In this document: positions 17,379 through 26,635 of the stretch, one piece after another | Numbering within the stretch: position 1 is the first letter of the stretch | Layout of the letters: each line of letters begins with the position of its first letter | Source of the DNA: Vibrio viridaestus | Lineage (GTDB): Bacteria; Pseudomonadota; Gammaproteobacteria; Enterobacterales; Vibrionaceae | Assembly: GCF_003856525.1 (NCBI RefSeq) | Contig: NZ_RJVQ01000003.1 | Span: 372,001 to 436,000, forward strand | Direction: 5' to 3' | DNA length: 64,000 nt | Notes under the pieces: generated by a model | What the model was told of the DNA's origin: nothing | The model's database searches: none | The model's input: only the letters and a program-made list of their open reading frames with translations | Position numbers and translations under genes: made by a program

Positions 17379-18050
17379 ATGTTACAGTTGTCGAACCTTT
17401 GCAAAGGCTATGTTGATGGTGGTGAATTTCATCCCGTTTTGCAGGGGACCGAGCTGACATTAAATCGAGGCGAACAGCTAGCACTTATGGGAGAAAGTGG
17501 CTCCGGTAAAAGTACGCTATTAAACCTGATTGCAGGGCTTGATAAAGCGGATTCCGGGGAGATATGGTTTCCCAATTTTCCCATGCATAAAGCATCTGAA
17601 CATAATAGGGCCGCATTCAGAAGGCACTATATAGGGCATGTTTTCCAACAGTTTAACCTCCTTCCCACACTGAACCTTGCTGATAATATTCGATTCTGTC
17701 GTCAGTTGCGTGGATTGCCTGAAGATCCAGGCTTGTGGCGCCAAATCATGTCGGCACTTGATTTAATGTCGCTGCTCGGTCGATATCCGGAGGAAGTTTC
17801 TGGTGGGCAGCAGCAAAGGGCGGCAATCGCTAGAGCTCTATACATGGAACCTAAATTGCTGCTAGCGGATGAGCCAACTGGAAGTCTCGATGAACGTAAT
17901 GCTGCTGCTGTGATGCGTCTTCTGACCTCACTTACGAAACAACTTAATTGTTCTCTGCTACTGGTTACTCACAGTCAGAAAGTCGCAAGCCACATGGAAG
18001 GTTGCGTTAAATTACAGGGAGGAGTGTTACATGTCGTGGCCCGTAGTTAA
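17379..18050 (+). CDS. ABC transporter ATP-binding protein (LolD/MacB type)
   Basis: A 223-residue ATPase of the LolD/FtsE/MacB group. Walker A GESGSGKST at about residues 38-46, signature VSGGQQQRAAIARAL at about 139-153, Walker B LLLADEPTGSLDE at about 161-173 and the H-loop LVTHS are all present. Such ATPases power mechanotransmission permeases, not classic uptake. Its 3' end overlaps the permease gene by 20 bases, so the two are made together. The substrate is unknown; candidates are lipoproteins, peptides or cell-envelope lipids. Confidence 0.92.
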   Translation: MLQLSNLCKGYVDGGEFHPVLQGTELTLNRGEQLALMGESGSGKSTLLNLIAGLDKADSGEIWFPNFPMHKASEHNRAAFRRHYIGHVFQQFNLLPTLNLADNIRFCRQLRGLPEDPGLWRQIMSALDLMSLLGRYPEEVSGGQQQRAAIARALYMEPKLLLADEPTGSLDERNAAAVMRLLTSLTKQLNCSLLLVTHSQKVASHMEGCVKLQGGVLHVVARS

Positions 18051-20487
18051 AGCACTTCTCGGTCACTATCGTCGTTACCCTCTGCAATTTGTACTGGTTT
18101 GGTTGGGTTTAACACTTGGAGTGTCTTTGTTTACTGGTGTTATCGCCATCAACCACCATATTCTTAAGAGCTATCAACACGGCGAAAAATTATTTGCCAA
18201 TCCGCTTCCTTATCACATTATCTCAAGAAACCTGAATGATGAGCTTCCCCATAGCGCATTTGACGACATTCTTAAGCTCGGTTTTTCACAGTGTTTACCT
18301 TTAGAAAGGGCGGAACTTTATTCTCGTTCAGGTGAAGAACTTACTTTGATTGGAGTGAAGTCTGCCAGTCCTCACGCTGGATTATCAATAGAATCCCTTT
18401 CTCATGGACAGCTCAAAAGTTCAGCTACCAAGCATACGGTTTTAATCAGTTCCGAATTTGCTGAGACATTGGGAGTGAAAAGTGGTGAAACGATAATATT
18501 ATCAACAGGGAAAAAACTTGGCCCGGTGCTCGTTGATGGGTATAACGTCGTTTATGGCAATAGACTCCTAACGTTGACGAAGAATACTCGTCTCTTTAAA
18601 CCGAATACGGACTTAACCGCGATCACTTGCGGTGAAATGCCATTTGAAGATTTACAGCGCCTAAAAAGCGCTTTACCAGCAACAATGATGTTGGTGCGAA
18701 ATCATCGTTCAAATTTTGGCACATACACAAAAGCACTTCATATGAATCTTACCGCTATGGGGATGCTTGCCTTTTTAGTCGGACTGTTTATTTTCTACCA
18801 AGCCATGTCATTGTCTTTTGTGCAGAGACAACCCCTGGTGGGAATGCTACGTCAAGCGGGCGTATCTGGACTGGACTTAATGCGAGCGTTAGCCATTGAG
18901 CTATTTACGTTTATTGTGATTTCATGGATTTGTGGAAACATATTGGGGTATATCTTATCGATGTATCTCGCTCCTCATTTCTATATCAGTCTCGATGATG
19001 TTGCGTCTGGAAGTATGTTCAATTTCATTGAATGGAAATGGACCTGGTGCTTACTAAGCTTTATTCTTGCTTCATTTGGTGCAGCAAGTGCTTGCGTATG
19101 GCCATTATTCAGACTTCTTAAATCAAGACCAATTAGGTTAACTGCCAGACTGTCTCTCATCCGATTTGCGGGGTCAGAATGTTCAATACAGGCCATTATC
19201 GCTCTTATTCTGATTGTTATCTCAGTCATTATGTATCAATTTACAATGACACCAATAACCGCTTTGATGATTCTGGCTCTTGTACTAATAGCAGTCGCTC
19301 TGCTTGCGCCTTATATCATCTGGAAGGCTTTTGATTTTTTTTCATATCGGTTAAAGGGGGTTAAGCAACGTTGGTTCTTTGCGGATGCTGCTGCCAGTAT
19401 GAGTTACCGAGGTATTGCAACTATGGCATTTCTCATTGCTTTGTCTGCTAATATCGGTGTTGAAACGCTTACAGGGAGTTTTCGCTCGACAACCGGAGAT
19501 TGGTTGAGTAAGCGACTATCTGCTGATCTTTATATATATGCCTCTCCAGAGAATTATCAGCCAATTCAAACTTGGCTGGAGAAACAGCCTAATATTAGCC
19601 ATGTTTGGGAACGTTGGGAACGAGACCTGACTACAGATAATGGCATTTTGCAGATGGTCAGTGTTGGCAAGTCAGAAGCAGAAAGAATTAGCCTGACAGT
19701 GAAAGTCGCAGTTCCTGATTACTGGAGCGTATTACACAATAGTCGTAGCGTAATGATCAGCGAGTCAACTGCCTTAAAACTGCATTTGAGACCTGGCGAT
19801 AATATCTATCTGCCACAACCTATAGACAGTAAATGGACCATTGCTGGCGTCTATTATGATTATGGTAATCCGTTTTATCAGGTAATAATGCCCACAAGAA
19901 AATGGCAGCATTTCTTCTCCGACGAAGGGGATATTACGTTGTCTGTTGCGACGAAGGAACATAGCTCAGATAGTCAGGCTATGATTGAGCAGGCGCTGAT
20001 GCAACGTTACCAGCTAGACTCTGAACGCATATATGGTGTTGGAACCATTAGACATTTAGTGATGGATACCTTTGATCGGACCTTTGCTGCAGCAAAAGCT
20101 CTGGGAACGATTACGTTGGTCATCGCCGTTGTTGGTATCTTTTTCGCGACTATTGCCGGTGAAGTGACCAGGCAGCGCCATTTTGCATTATTGCGTTGCT
20201 TCGGTGTTTCCAATAAAGAGCTGATATTTATAGGTGGCCTTCAGTTGTTGATATTTGGCGTGATTGCATTAGTGATTGCTTTGCCGCTCGGCATTGGCTT
20301 ATCACAGATGGTCATCAATACGTTAGTAAAAGAAACGTTTGGCTGGTCGATTCAGCTTCACCCGGCTTATCTTGAATATGCGAAAACGATTTTTTATTCG
20401 CTTTTTGCACTTGTTTCCGCTGGCGTCATACCTCTGATTAAGTTATTAACTCGCTCCCCAATGCAGTACTTCAGAGATGCACTTTAA
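18031..20487 (+). CDS. FtsX-like ABC permease, long YbbP-type
   Basis: An 818-residue inner-membrane permease. One segment lies at the N-terminus (about 15-40), a large periplasmic domain follows, then a first FtsX-type group of helices (about 245-380), a further helix group (about 390-440), a second periplasmic domain and a final FtsX group (about 690-810, with LRCFGVSNKELIFIGG, the coupling-helix region). This duplicated layout resembles YbbP/MacB-like permeases used in export or extraction from the inner membrane. It is paired with the ATPase before it. There is no periplasmic adaptor or outer-membrane partner nearby. Confidence 0.85.
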   Translation: MSWPVVKALLGHYRRYPLQFVLVWLGLTLGVSLFTGVIAINHHILKSYQHGEKLFANPLPYHIISRNLNDELPHSAFDDILKLGFSQCLPLERAELYSRSGEELTLIGVKSASPHAGLSIESLSHGQLKSSATKHTVLISSEFAETLGVKSGETIILSTGKKLGPVLVDGYNVVYGNRLLTLTKNTRLFKPNTDLTAITCGEMPFEDLQRLKSALPATMMLVRNHRSNFGTYTKALHMNLTAMGMLAFLVGLFIFYQAMSLSFVQRQPLVGMLRQAGVSGLDLMRALAIELFTFIVISWICGNILGYILSMYLAPHFYISLDDVASGSMFNFIEWKWTWCLLSFILASFGAASACVWPLFRLLKSRPIRLTARLSLIRFAGSECSIQAIIALILIVISVIMYQFTMTPITALMILALVLIAVALLAPYIIWKAFDFFSYRLKGVKQRWFFADAAASMSYRGIATMAFLIALSANIGVETLTGSFRSTTGDWLSKRLSADLYIYASPENYQPIQTWLEKQPNISHVWERWERDLTTDNGILQMVSVGKSEAERISLTVKVAVPDYWSVLHNSRSVMISESTALKLHLRPGDNIYLPQPIDSKWTIAGVYYDYGNPFYQVIMPTRKWQHFFSDEGDITLSVATKEHSSDSQAMIEQALMQRYQLDSERIYGVGTIRHLVMDTFDRTFAAAKALGTITLVIAVVGIFFATIAGEVTRQRHFALLRCFGVSNKELIFIGGLQLLIFGVIALVIALPLGIGLSQMVINTLVKETFGWSIQLHPAYLEYAKTIFYSLFALVSAGVIPLIKLLTRSPMQYFRDAL

Positions 20488-20691
20488 GTAAACTCACCCT
20501 AAAATTTTGACTATTCTGGCTTTTTTCCTAGTATTTATATTGATGGTATTTCGTTATTTACAAGTTTAAATGGCGGACTATTCGGAAAAACCGAAGAGTT
20601 ATATCCGAACAATCGATTTTTCTATCTGTCATTCCCTAGATACACTCTTAGGCGTTTTGTTAACTCTGTGTTAAATAGAAGGGACTTATTT
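20488..20691 (+). promoter_or_regulatory. Structured leader before nhaA
   Basis: The spacer holds a nested hairpin: outer CGGA (20574-20577) with TCCG (20604-20607), and inner ACTATTCGG (20577-20585) with CCGAAGAGT (20591-20599) around an A5 loop. nhaA genes in some bacteria sit behind ion-sensing RNAs (the nhaA-I motif binds Li+, the DUF1646 motif binds Na+), so this is a place to look for one, but no consensus match is claimed. Confidence 0.35.
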
Positions 20692-21864
20692 ATGATTGGT
20701 ATCATCCGTGCATTCTTTAAGCTTGAATCTGCCGGTGGTATTCTGCTCGTTATTGCTGCTGCGGCGGCAATGATTACGGCAAACTCACCTATGTCGTCAA
20801 CCTATAATGATTTTCTCCACGCCTATGTTGGTGGGATGTCAGTATCTCATTGGATCAATGATGGTCTAATGGCAATCTTCTTTTTACTTATAGGCCTGGA
20901 AGTAAAAAGAGAACTCATTTCTGGAGCGCTGAAATCCAAAGAAAAGGCCATTTTCCCAGCTATTGCAGCGCTTGGCGGGATGATTGCTCCGGCTTTGGTC
21001 TACTGCATCTTTAACTATAGCAATCCGGTAGCAATTGGTGGTTGGGCAATTCCTGCAGCGACGGATATCGCTTTTGCTCTCGGTATAATGGCATTACTGG
21101 GCAATCGGGTGCCAATTAGCCTCAAAGTATTTCTTCTTGCCTTAGCGATCATTGATGATTTAGGTGTTATCGTAATCATTGCTTTATTTTACAGTAGTGA
21201 TCTTTCTGTTTTAGCGCTAATCATCGGTTTTGCTATGACAGTGCTTTTGATGGTCATGAATATCAAAAATATTACCAGTCTGACCGCGTATCTAATTGTC
21301 GGTACAATATTGTGGATAGCTGTACTCAAATCCGGGGTACATGCGACGCTTGCTGGCGTTGTTATTGGCTTTGCGATACCGATGAAGGGCAAAGAAGGGC
21401 AGCACTCTCCATTAAAACATTTAGAGCATATGTTGCATCCTTACGTATCATTCCTGATATTGCCAATATTTGCCTTTGCGAATGCGGGCATATCTCTAGA
21501 GGGTATTTCATTAAATACATTAGCGCATCCCGTGCCGCTCGGTATCGCGTTGGGGCTCTTTATAGGGAAACCACTCGGTGTATTTTCGTTCAGCTGGTTA
21601 GCAGTTAAATTAAAAATCGCTCAGCTTCCAAGGGGCATATCGTTTACCCATATATTCGCCGTCTCTGTGCTGTGTGGTATTGGTTTTACAATGTCGATAT
21701 TCATTTCGTCACTGGCCTTTAGTGGTATTGAAACGGACTTCGACACGTATTCTCGATTGGGGATTTTGGTTGGCTCAACGACTGCTGCAATTATTGGCTA
21801 TTTTATGTTGAGTAAAAGTTTACCGAAGGCTCGTGCTACAGAAAGCGAAGAAGTCTCTTCCTAA
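20692..21864 (+). CDS. nhaA: Na+/H+ antiporter NhaA
   Basis: A 390-residue inner-membrane electrogenic Na+/H+ antiporter that exports sodium and keeps pH balance, important in a marine cell. The N-terminus ([20 protein letters not shown]), the core [21 protein letters not shown] with the ion-site aspartates and [17 protein letters not shown] (the Asp-Asp pair of helix V) are visible. The start at 20692 has AAGGGA at the right distance; an upstream GTG would add eight residues and is less likely. No nhaR regulator is adjacent. Confidence 0.95.
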   Translation: MIGIIRAFFKLESAGGILLVIAAAAAMITANSPMSSTYNDFLHAYVGGMSVSHWINDGLMAIFFLLIGLEVKRELISGALKSKEKAIFPAIAALGGMIAPALVYCIFNYSNPVAIGGWAIPAATDIAFALGIMALLGNRVPISLKVFLLALAIIDDLGVIVIIALFYSSDLSVLALIIGFAMTVLLMVMNIKNITSLTAYLIVGTILWIAVLKSGVHATLAGVVIGFAIPMKGKEGQHSPLKHLEHMLHPYVSFLILPIFAFANAGISLEGISLNTLAHPVPLGIALGLFIGKPLGVFSFSWLAVKLKIAQLPRGISFTHIFAVSVLCGIGFTMSIFISSLAFSGIETDFDTYSRLGILVGSTTAAIIGYFMLSKSLPKARATESEEVSS

Positions 21865-21876
21865 TTCAATTGAATA

Positions 21877-21910
21877 TTGTGCCATCCCCTTATAGCACAA
21901 GGGATGGCAC
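21877..21910. terminator. Hairpin after nhaA
   Basis: An 11-bp stem, TGTGCCATCCC with GGGATGGCACA, 13 bases after the nhaA stop. The bases after it are A-rich and not T-rich on the plus strand, so termination may depend on something else, or the hairpin may protect the mRNA 3' end. Confidence 0.5.
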
Positions 21911-22079
21911 AAAAATTAGCGCAAATACAATGTGATATAGAAAGTCCGAAAATCTGAGGTGTCTTAATTATCATTAAGAGTAATAAAAATGTTTGCATTA
22001 CAAAGTCTTTTTGTGTTAATTTCGCGAACAATCTCGGAGGGAGTAAGTTTATCTGGGGGAAACGCGTAGTGAACATTCA

Positions 22080-22409
22080 AGCTGATTGTTAAAACTACGT
22101 AGGGTAGGTACTAGTAAGGCCTTTTACTAGTAGACGGGATACTGTTGTCGTGGGAGCGACTTTAAATGGGAAACCCAACATTGAATAGACATATTTCACC
22201 ATCACTCATCAGCTTTTTGTTACCTGAATGTCCTGTATTACAAGATAGCAGTATAACTGAACCTTGATACTGGCGAGCAATCAATCTTGTCATTCTTAAT
22301 GACCCAATGTCGCCGCTTTTACTCTGTTTAAAAGTGGATGTTTTGCTGTTTCTACTTCGCAACTATGCGTCCAAGTAGAGTGTAAATATTTTTTTAAGGG
22401 CAAATATAA
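22080..22409 (+). promoter_or_regulatory. Structured 5' region of the norspermidine operon
   Basis: Stacked hairpins lie before the first gene: TACTAGTAA (22109-22117) with TTACTAGTA (22124-22132), loop GGCCTT; GTCG (22147) with CGAC (22157); TGGG (22167) with CCCA (22174); and near the gene CTACTT with AAGTAG (about 22350-22376). No long frame on the plus strand explains it and the leftward frame at 22162-22362 has no family match. It may be a regulatory leader sensing polyamine state, or an independent small RNA. No known riboswitch class was recognised. Confidence 0.4.
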
Positions 22410-25292
22410 ATGAGCACAGCCTTTGAAGTTGGCGATTCTGCCAATAGCATTTTTTCAAGCCAAATTCCTCAGGTAGACGGAATTTATGATCTTACCCCAG
22501 ACCAGGTATTACTTGATCAGGAGCAGAACGAATCGTCGGTTCGTTCATATCCAAGGCGTCTACCTATTGCTATTAAACGTGCTTACGGTGTTTTGGTGGA
22601 AGACACTCGTGGACAGGTATTTCTTGATTGTCTAGCTGGTGCTGGCACATTGGTGTTGGGTTATAACCATCCAGAGATCAACCAAGCATTAAAAGAACAC
22701 TTAGATTCAGGTCTGCCATATCAGACTCTTGATATCACAACGCCAGTAAAAGATAACTATATCAAGCGCGTTAAGAGTTTTCTGCCAGCTGAGTTGAGTG
22801 ATGATTGTGTTATCCAGTTCTGTGGACCATCTGGTGCAGATGCGGTTGAAGCGGCTATTAAGTTAGCTAAGCAGACAACTGGTCGTAATACGATGATGGC
22901 TTTCCGCGGCGCATACCATGGTATGACAAACGGTACGATGGGTATGATGGGTAACCTGGGTACAAAATCTCGCCGCACCGGCCTGATGTCTGACGTACAT
23001 TTCATGCCTTATCCATACAACTTACGCTGTCCATTTGGTTTGGGTGGTGATGAGGGCGCTCGTGCCAGTATTCGCTATATCGAGCGTCTATTAGGTGATG
23101 ATGAAGCCGGTATCATGAAACCTGCTGCTATCATTGTTGAACCTGTTCAGGGTGAAGGTGGTGTAATTCCAGCTCCTGCATTTTGGTTGAGAGAATTACG
23201 TCGTATCTGTGATGAACACGGTATCCTACTAATTTTTGATGAAATTCAATGTGGTGTCGGTAAAACAGGCTACAACTTTGCCTTTGAAGAATCTGGTATC
23301 GTTCCTGATATTCTTTGTCTATCGAAAGCGATTGGCGGCGGTCTACCAATGTCTATGCTTGTGCTTAAACGCGGTATCGATACTTGGAAACCAGGTGAAC
23401 ATACTGGAACATTCCGCGGCAACCAGTTAGCGATGGTTTCAGGTGCAAAAGCATTGGAAATTCTTCAACGAGATAATCTTGTTGAACATGCAAACATCGC
23501 TGGTCAATATTTACGCCTGGGTCTAGAAAAGATTCAAAGCCGCGTTAACTGCGTTGCAGAAGTTCGCGGTAAAGGTTTGATGCTAGGTGTTGAAATTAAA
23601 GATCCTGCTGGTGAGTTGAATAAATTCGGTGAGCCTAAAGCGGATGGCGCATTAACATTACGCATTCAGCGTGCAGCGCTAGAGCGTGGTTTGATGGTAG
23701 AAAAAGGTGGCCGTGAAGGTTCTGTGATCCGTTTCTTACCACCTGTGATTATTTCATTTGAACAGATTGATTTCGCCTTACGCGTTCTAGAAGAAGCGAT
23801 TCTTGTCGCTGGCGGTGGCAAGAAGACTCAAGAAGATAATCAAGCTGAATGGAAAAAACACTTCATTCAAACAGGTGCACAGGGTAGTAAGTCGTTTTCA
23901 GCAGTGATGCATCACACGACGGCGGCTCTGAAATCGGTATTCGAGAAGGTTGAAGCGCCATATTCTGGCCTAGATCCCCTGGAACTTGAAAAAGCCGTTA
24001 ATCGAGTTGAGCTCGATCACAACAGCTCTTCGCTGATCGATGTTGTATCTGATATGACTGATTTAGTGGCGAAGAATTCTATCATCGTTCAGCATCCGAA
24101 TTGCATTGCACATTTACATACACCACCTCTATTGGCATCTATCGCTGCAGAAGCGATGATTGGTTCACTTAACCAGTCAATGGACTCTTGGGATCAGGCA
24201 TCCGCTGCGACATATGTGGAACAGCGTGTTATGGATTGGATGTGTGAGAAATATCACCTTGGTGAAAAAGCCGATGGCATTATGACCAGTGGTGGTACTC
24301 AGAGTAACCAAATGGGACTGTTGCTTGCGCGTGACTGGATTGCAGACAAAATGTCAGGCCATTCAGTTCAGAAACTCGGTTTACCTGAGTACGCTTCAAG
24401 GCTACGTATCGTGTGTTCTGAAAACGCTCACTTTACTGTGCAGAAATCTGCCTCTTGGATGGGGCTGGGTGAGAAGTCTATCCTTACGGTTCCTGCTCAT
24501 GAGAATGGAACAATGGATGCGACTAAGATTGCTGACGTTATCGAAGCATCAAAAGCTCGCGGTGAAATTCCATTCGCGATTGTTGGTACGGCAGGTACAA
24601 CCGATCACGGTGCAATTGATGATTTAAATGTGGTTGCTGATATTGCTCAACAGTATGAGTTATGGATGCACGTGGATAGTGCTTATGGCGGCGCGTTAAT
24701 TTTAAGTAGCCATAAAGATCGCCTATCTGGTATCGAAAGAGCTCAATCTGTTTCGGTTGATTTCCATAAGCTGTTTTATCAAGCAATCAGCTGTGGTGCT
24801 CTGCTTGTCAATGATAAAGATAATTTTAAATATCTTCTTCATCACGCAGACTACCTAAATCGCGAGCATGATACGTTGCCTAACTTGGTCGACAAATCTA
24901 TTGCAACGACTAAACGTTTCGATGCATTGAAAGTGTATATGACAATGCAAAGTGTTGGACCTCAGGAACTTGGTCAAATGTATGACCATCTGATCGAGCA
25001 AACACAACAAGTTGCTCAACGAGTAAGCGAAAGTGAATCGTTTGAGCTATTGGCACAGCCATGTTTATCAACAGTGCTGTTCCGTGTCGTGAAGTCTTCC
25101 TCACAAAATCTGGATAAACTAAACCAGAAATTGAGAATGGAAGCTTTGACCCGTGGTATCGCAGTTCTGGGTGAAACGGTTGTTGCTGGCAAAACAGCGC
25201 TTAAGTTCACTATTCTGAACCCATGTTTAAACATGTCAGACTTCGATGCTTTACTTTCACAAATTGAGGATCTAGCAGTTGAGCTAGACTAA
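22410..25292 (+). CDS. Fused diaminobutyrate aminotransferase / diaminobutyrate decarboxylase
   Basis: A 960-residue bifunctional PLP enzyme. Residues about 1-460 are a class III aminotransferase that makes L-2,4-diaminobutyrate from aspartate semialdehyde (PLP lysine Lys306 in LSKAIGGG). Residues about 510-960 are a group II decarboxylase that turns it into 1,3-diaminopropane (PLP lysine Lys787 in DFHKLFYQ, after HVDSAYGG). The fusion is a known Vibrio trait; the product feeds norspermidine synthesis by the two genes that follow, 18 bases and about 1.3 kb downstream. The codon choice is more biased (fewer rare codons) than in neighbours, suggesting strong expression. Confidence 0.95.
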   Translation: MSTAFEVGDSANSIFSSQIPQVDGIYDLTPDQVLLDQEQNESSVRSYPRRLPIAIKRAYGVLVEDTRGQVFLDCLAGAGTLVLGYNHPEINQALKEHLDSGLPYQTLDITTPVKDNYIKRVKSFLPAELSDDCVIQFCGPSGADAVEAAIKLAKQTTGRNTMMAFRGAYHGMTNGTMGMMGNLGTKSRRTGLMSDVHFMPYPYNLRCPFGLGGDEGARASIRYIERLLGDDEAGIMKPAAIIVEPVQGEGGVIPAPAFWLRELRRICDEHGILLIFDEIQCGVGKTGYNFAFEESGIVPDILCLSKAIGGGLPMSMLVLKRGIDTWKPGEHTGTFRGNQLAMVSGAKALEILQRDNLVEHANIAGQYLRLGLEKIQSRVNCVAEVRGKGLMLGVEIKDPAGELNKFGEPKADGALTLRIQRAALERGLMVEKGGREGSVIRFLPPVIISFEQIDFALRVLEEAILVAGGGKKTQEDNQAEWKKHFIQTGAQGSKSFSAVMHHTTAALKSVFEKVEAPYSGLDPLELEKAVNRVELDHNSSSLIDVVSDMTDLVAKNSIIVQHPNCIAHLHTPPLLASIAAEAMIGSLNQSMDSWDQASAATYVEQRVMDWMCEKYHLGEKADGIMTSGGTQSNQMGLLLARDWIADKMSGHSVQKLGLPEYASRLRIVCSENAHFTVQKSASWMGLGEKSILTVPAHENGTMDATKIADVIEASKARGEIPFAIVGTAGTTDHGAIDDLNVVADIAQQYELWMHVDSAYGGALILSSHKDRLSGIERAQSVSVDFHKLFYQAISCGALLVNDKDNFKYLLHHADYLNREHDTLPNLVDKSIATTKRFDALKVYMTMQSVGPQELGQMYDHLIEQTQQVAQRVSESESFELLAQPCLSTVLFRVVKSSSQNLDKLNQKLRMEALTRGIAVLGETVVAGKTALKFTILNPCLNMSDFDALLSQIEDLAVELD

Positions 25293-25310
25293 GAAGGGTA
25301 ACAAGAAAAA

Positions 25311-26555
25311 ATGTCAATTCTACAAATTGGTGCAGGCGGTGTTGGTTGGGTTGCGGCTCATAAAGCGGCTCAAAACAACGACGTCCTGGGTGATATAACT
25401 ATTGCGTCTCGCACCATTTCAAAATGCGAGAAAATCATTGAGTCAATTAAAGGTCGCAATAACCTGAAAGACTCTACCAAGAAGCTCGAAGCTCGTGCAG
25501 TAAATGCCGATGACGTAGATGCGTTAGTAGCTTTGATCAATGAAGTTAAGCCTGATCTCGTTATCAACGTAGGTCCTCCATGGGTGAATATGAACATCAT
25601 GGAAGCTTGCTATCAGGCCAAAGTTTCATATCTTGATACTTCTGTTGCAGTTGACCTTTGTTCCGAAGGTCAACTTGTCCCTCAAGCTTATGATTGGCAG
25701 TGGGAATACAGAGATAAATTCAAGGAAGCAGGTATTACAGGGATATTGGGAGCAGGATTTGATCCAGGTGTAGTCAGCGTATTTGCTGCCTATGCGGTAA
25801 AACATCTGTTCGATGAGATAGATTCAATCGATGTGATGGATGTGAATGCTGGAGACCATGGTAAGAAATTTGCGACAAATTTTGATCCAGAGACAAACAT
25901 GTTAGAAATCCAAGGTGACTCTTTTTACTGGGAAAAGGGTGATTGGAAGCGTGTTGGTTGCCATACTCGAATGCACGAGTTTGATTTTCCTGTCGTCGGC
26001 AAACATAAAGTTTATTCGATGGCACACGATGAAGTTCGCTCACTGAAAGAGTTCATCCCAGCGAAACGTATCGAGTTTTGGATGGGCTTTGGTGATCGTT
26101 ATTTGAATTATTTCAACTGCATGCGTGATATTGGTTTATTGAGTCCAGACCCAATTACTTTACCTGATGGTCGTGAAGTCCAGCCTCTGCATGTGCTTAA
26201 AGCATTATTACCAGACCCAACGTCTTTAGCTCCTGGGTATAAAGGAAATACATGCATTGGTACATGGGTACAGGGCTTGAAAGACGGAAAAGCGAGAAGT
26301 GTTTTTATTTATAATATCGCCGACCACGAAGTCGCTTATGAGGATGTTGAGCATCAAGCGATCGCATATACTACGGGTGTTCCTGCGATTACTGCCGCTT
26401 TACAATACTTCAAAGGGCAATGGGCAGAGCATGGTGTCTTCAATATGGAGCAACTTGACCCGGATCCGTTCCTTGAAACAATGCCTTCTATTGGCTTAGG
26501 ATGGGATTTTGAAGAGCTAGAACCTGGACAGCCAGATATTCAGATCCTGAAATAG
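25311..26555 (+). CDS. Carboxynorspermidine synthase (dehydrogenase)
   Basis: A 414-residue enzyme of the saccharopine-dehydrogenase-like fold that joins 1,3-diaminopropane and aspartate semialdehyde reductively, with NADPH, to carboxynorspermidine (or with putrescine to carboxyspermidine). The N-terminal Rossmann motif is IGAGGVGWVAAHKAA. The middle holds GAGFDPGVVSVFAAYAV, the lineage-typical block. It lies 18 bases after the fused diaminobutyrate enzyme with a good AAGGGTAAC-type ribosome-binding site, and before the decarboxylase gene. Confidence 0.95.
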   Translation: MSILQIGAGGVGWVAAHKAAQNNDVLGDITIASRTISKCEKIIESIKGRNNLKDSTKKLEARAVNADDVDALVALINEVKPDLVINVGPPWVNMNIMEACYQAKVSYLDTSVAVDLCSEGQLVPQAYDWQWEYRDKFKEAGITGILGAGFDPGVVSVFAAYAVKHLFDEIDSIDVMDVNAGDHGKKFATNFDPETNMLEIQGDSFYWEKGDWKRVGCHTRMHEFDFPVVGKHKVYSMAHDEVRSLKEFIPAKRIEFWMGFGDRYLNYFNCMRDIGLLSPDPITLPDGREVQPLHVLKALLPDPTSLAPGYKGNTCIGTWVQGLKDGKARSVFIYNIADHEVAYEDVEHQAIAYTTGVPAITAALQYFKGQWAEHGVFNMEQLDPDPFLETMPSIGLGWDFEELEPGQPDIQILK

Positions 26556-26583
26556 TCACCTTTAGGTGAATCAATACAATCAA

Positions 26584-26616
26584 ACAGCTGCTTGCCTTCG
26601 GCGCAGCTGTTTTCTT
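26584..26616 (+). terminator. Intercistronic hairpin/terminator before nspC
   Basis: ACAGCTGC (26584-26591) pairs with GCAGCTGT (26603-26610), followed by TTTCTT. A smaller hairpin TCACC/GGTGA lies just before. It sits between carboxynorspermidine synthase and nspC and may reduce read-through into nspC. Confidence 0.6.
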
Positions 26617-26635
26617 ACTTAATGAGTCTCGAATT

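Noticed and set aside
22162-22362. A leftward 66-codon frame in the leader of the norspermidine operon.
   Set aside because: No ribosome-binding site, no family resemblance, and it covers hairpins better explained as RNA structure.
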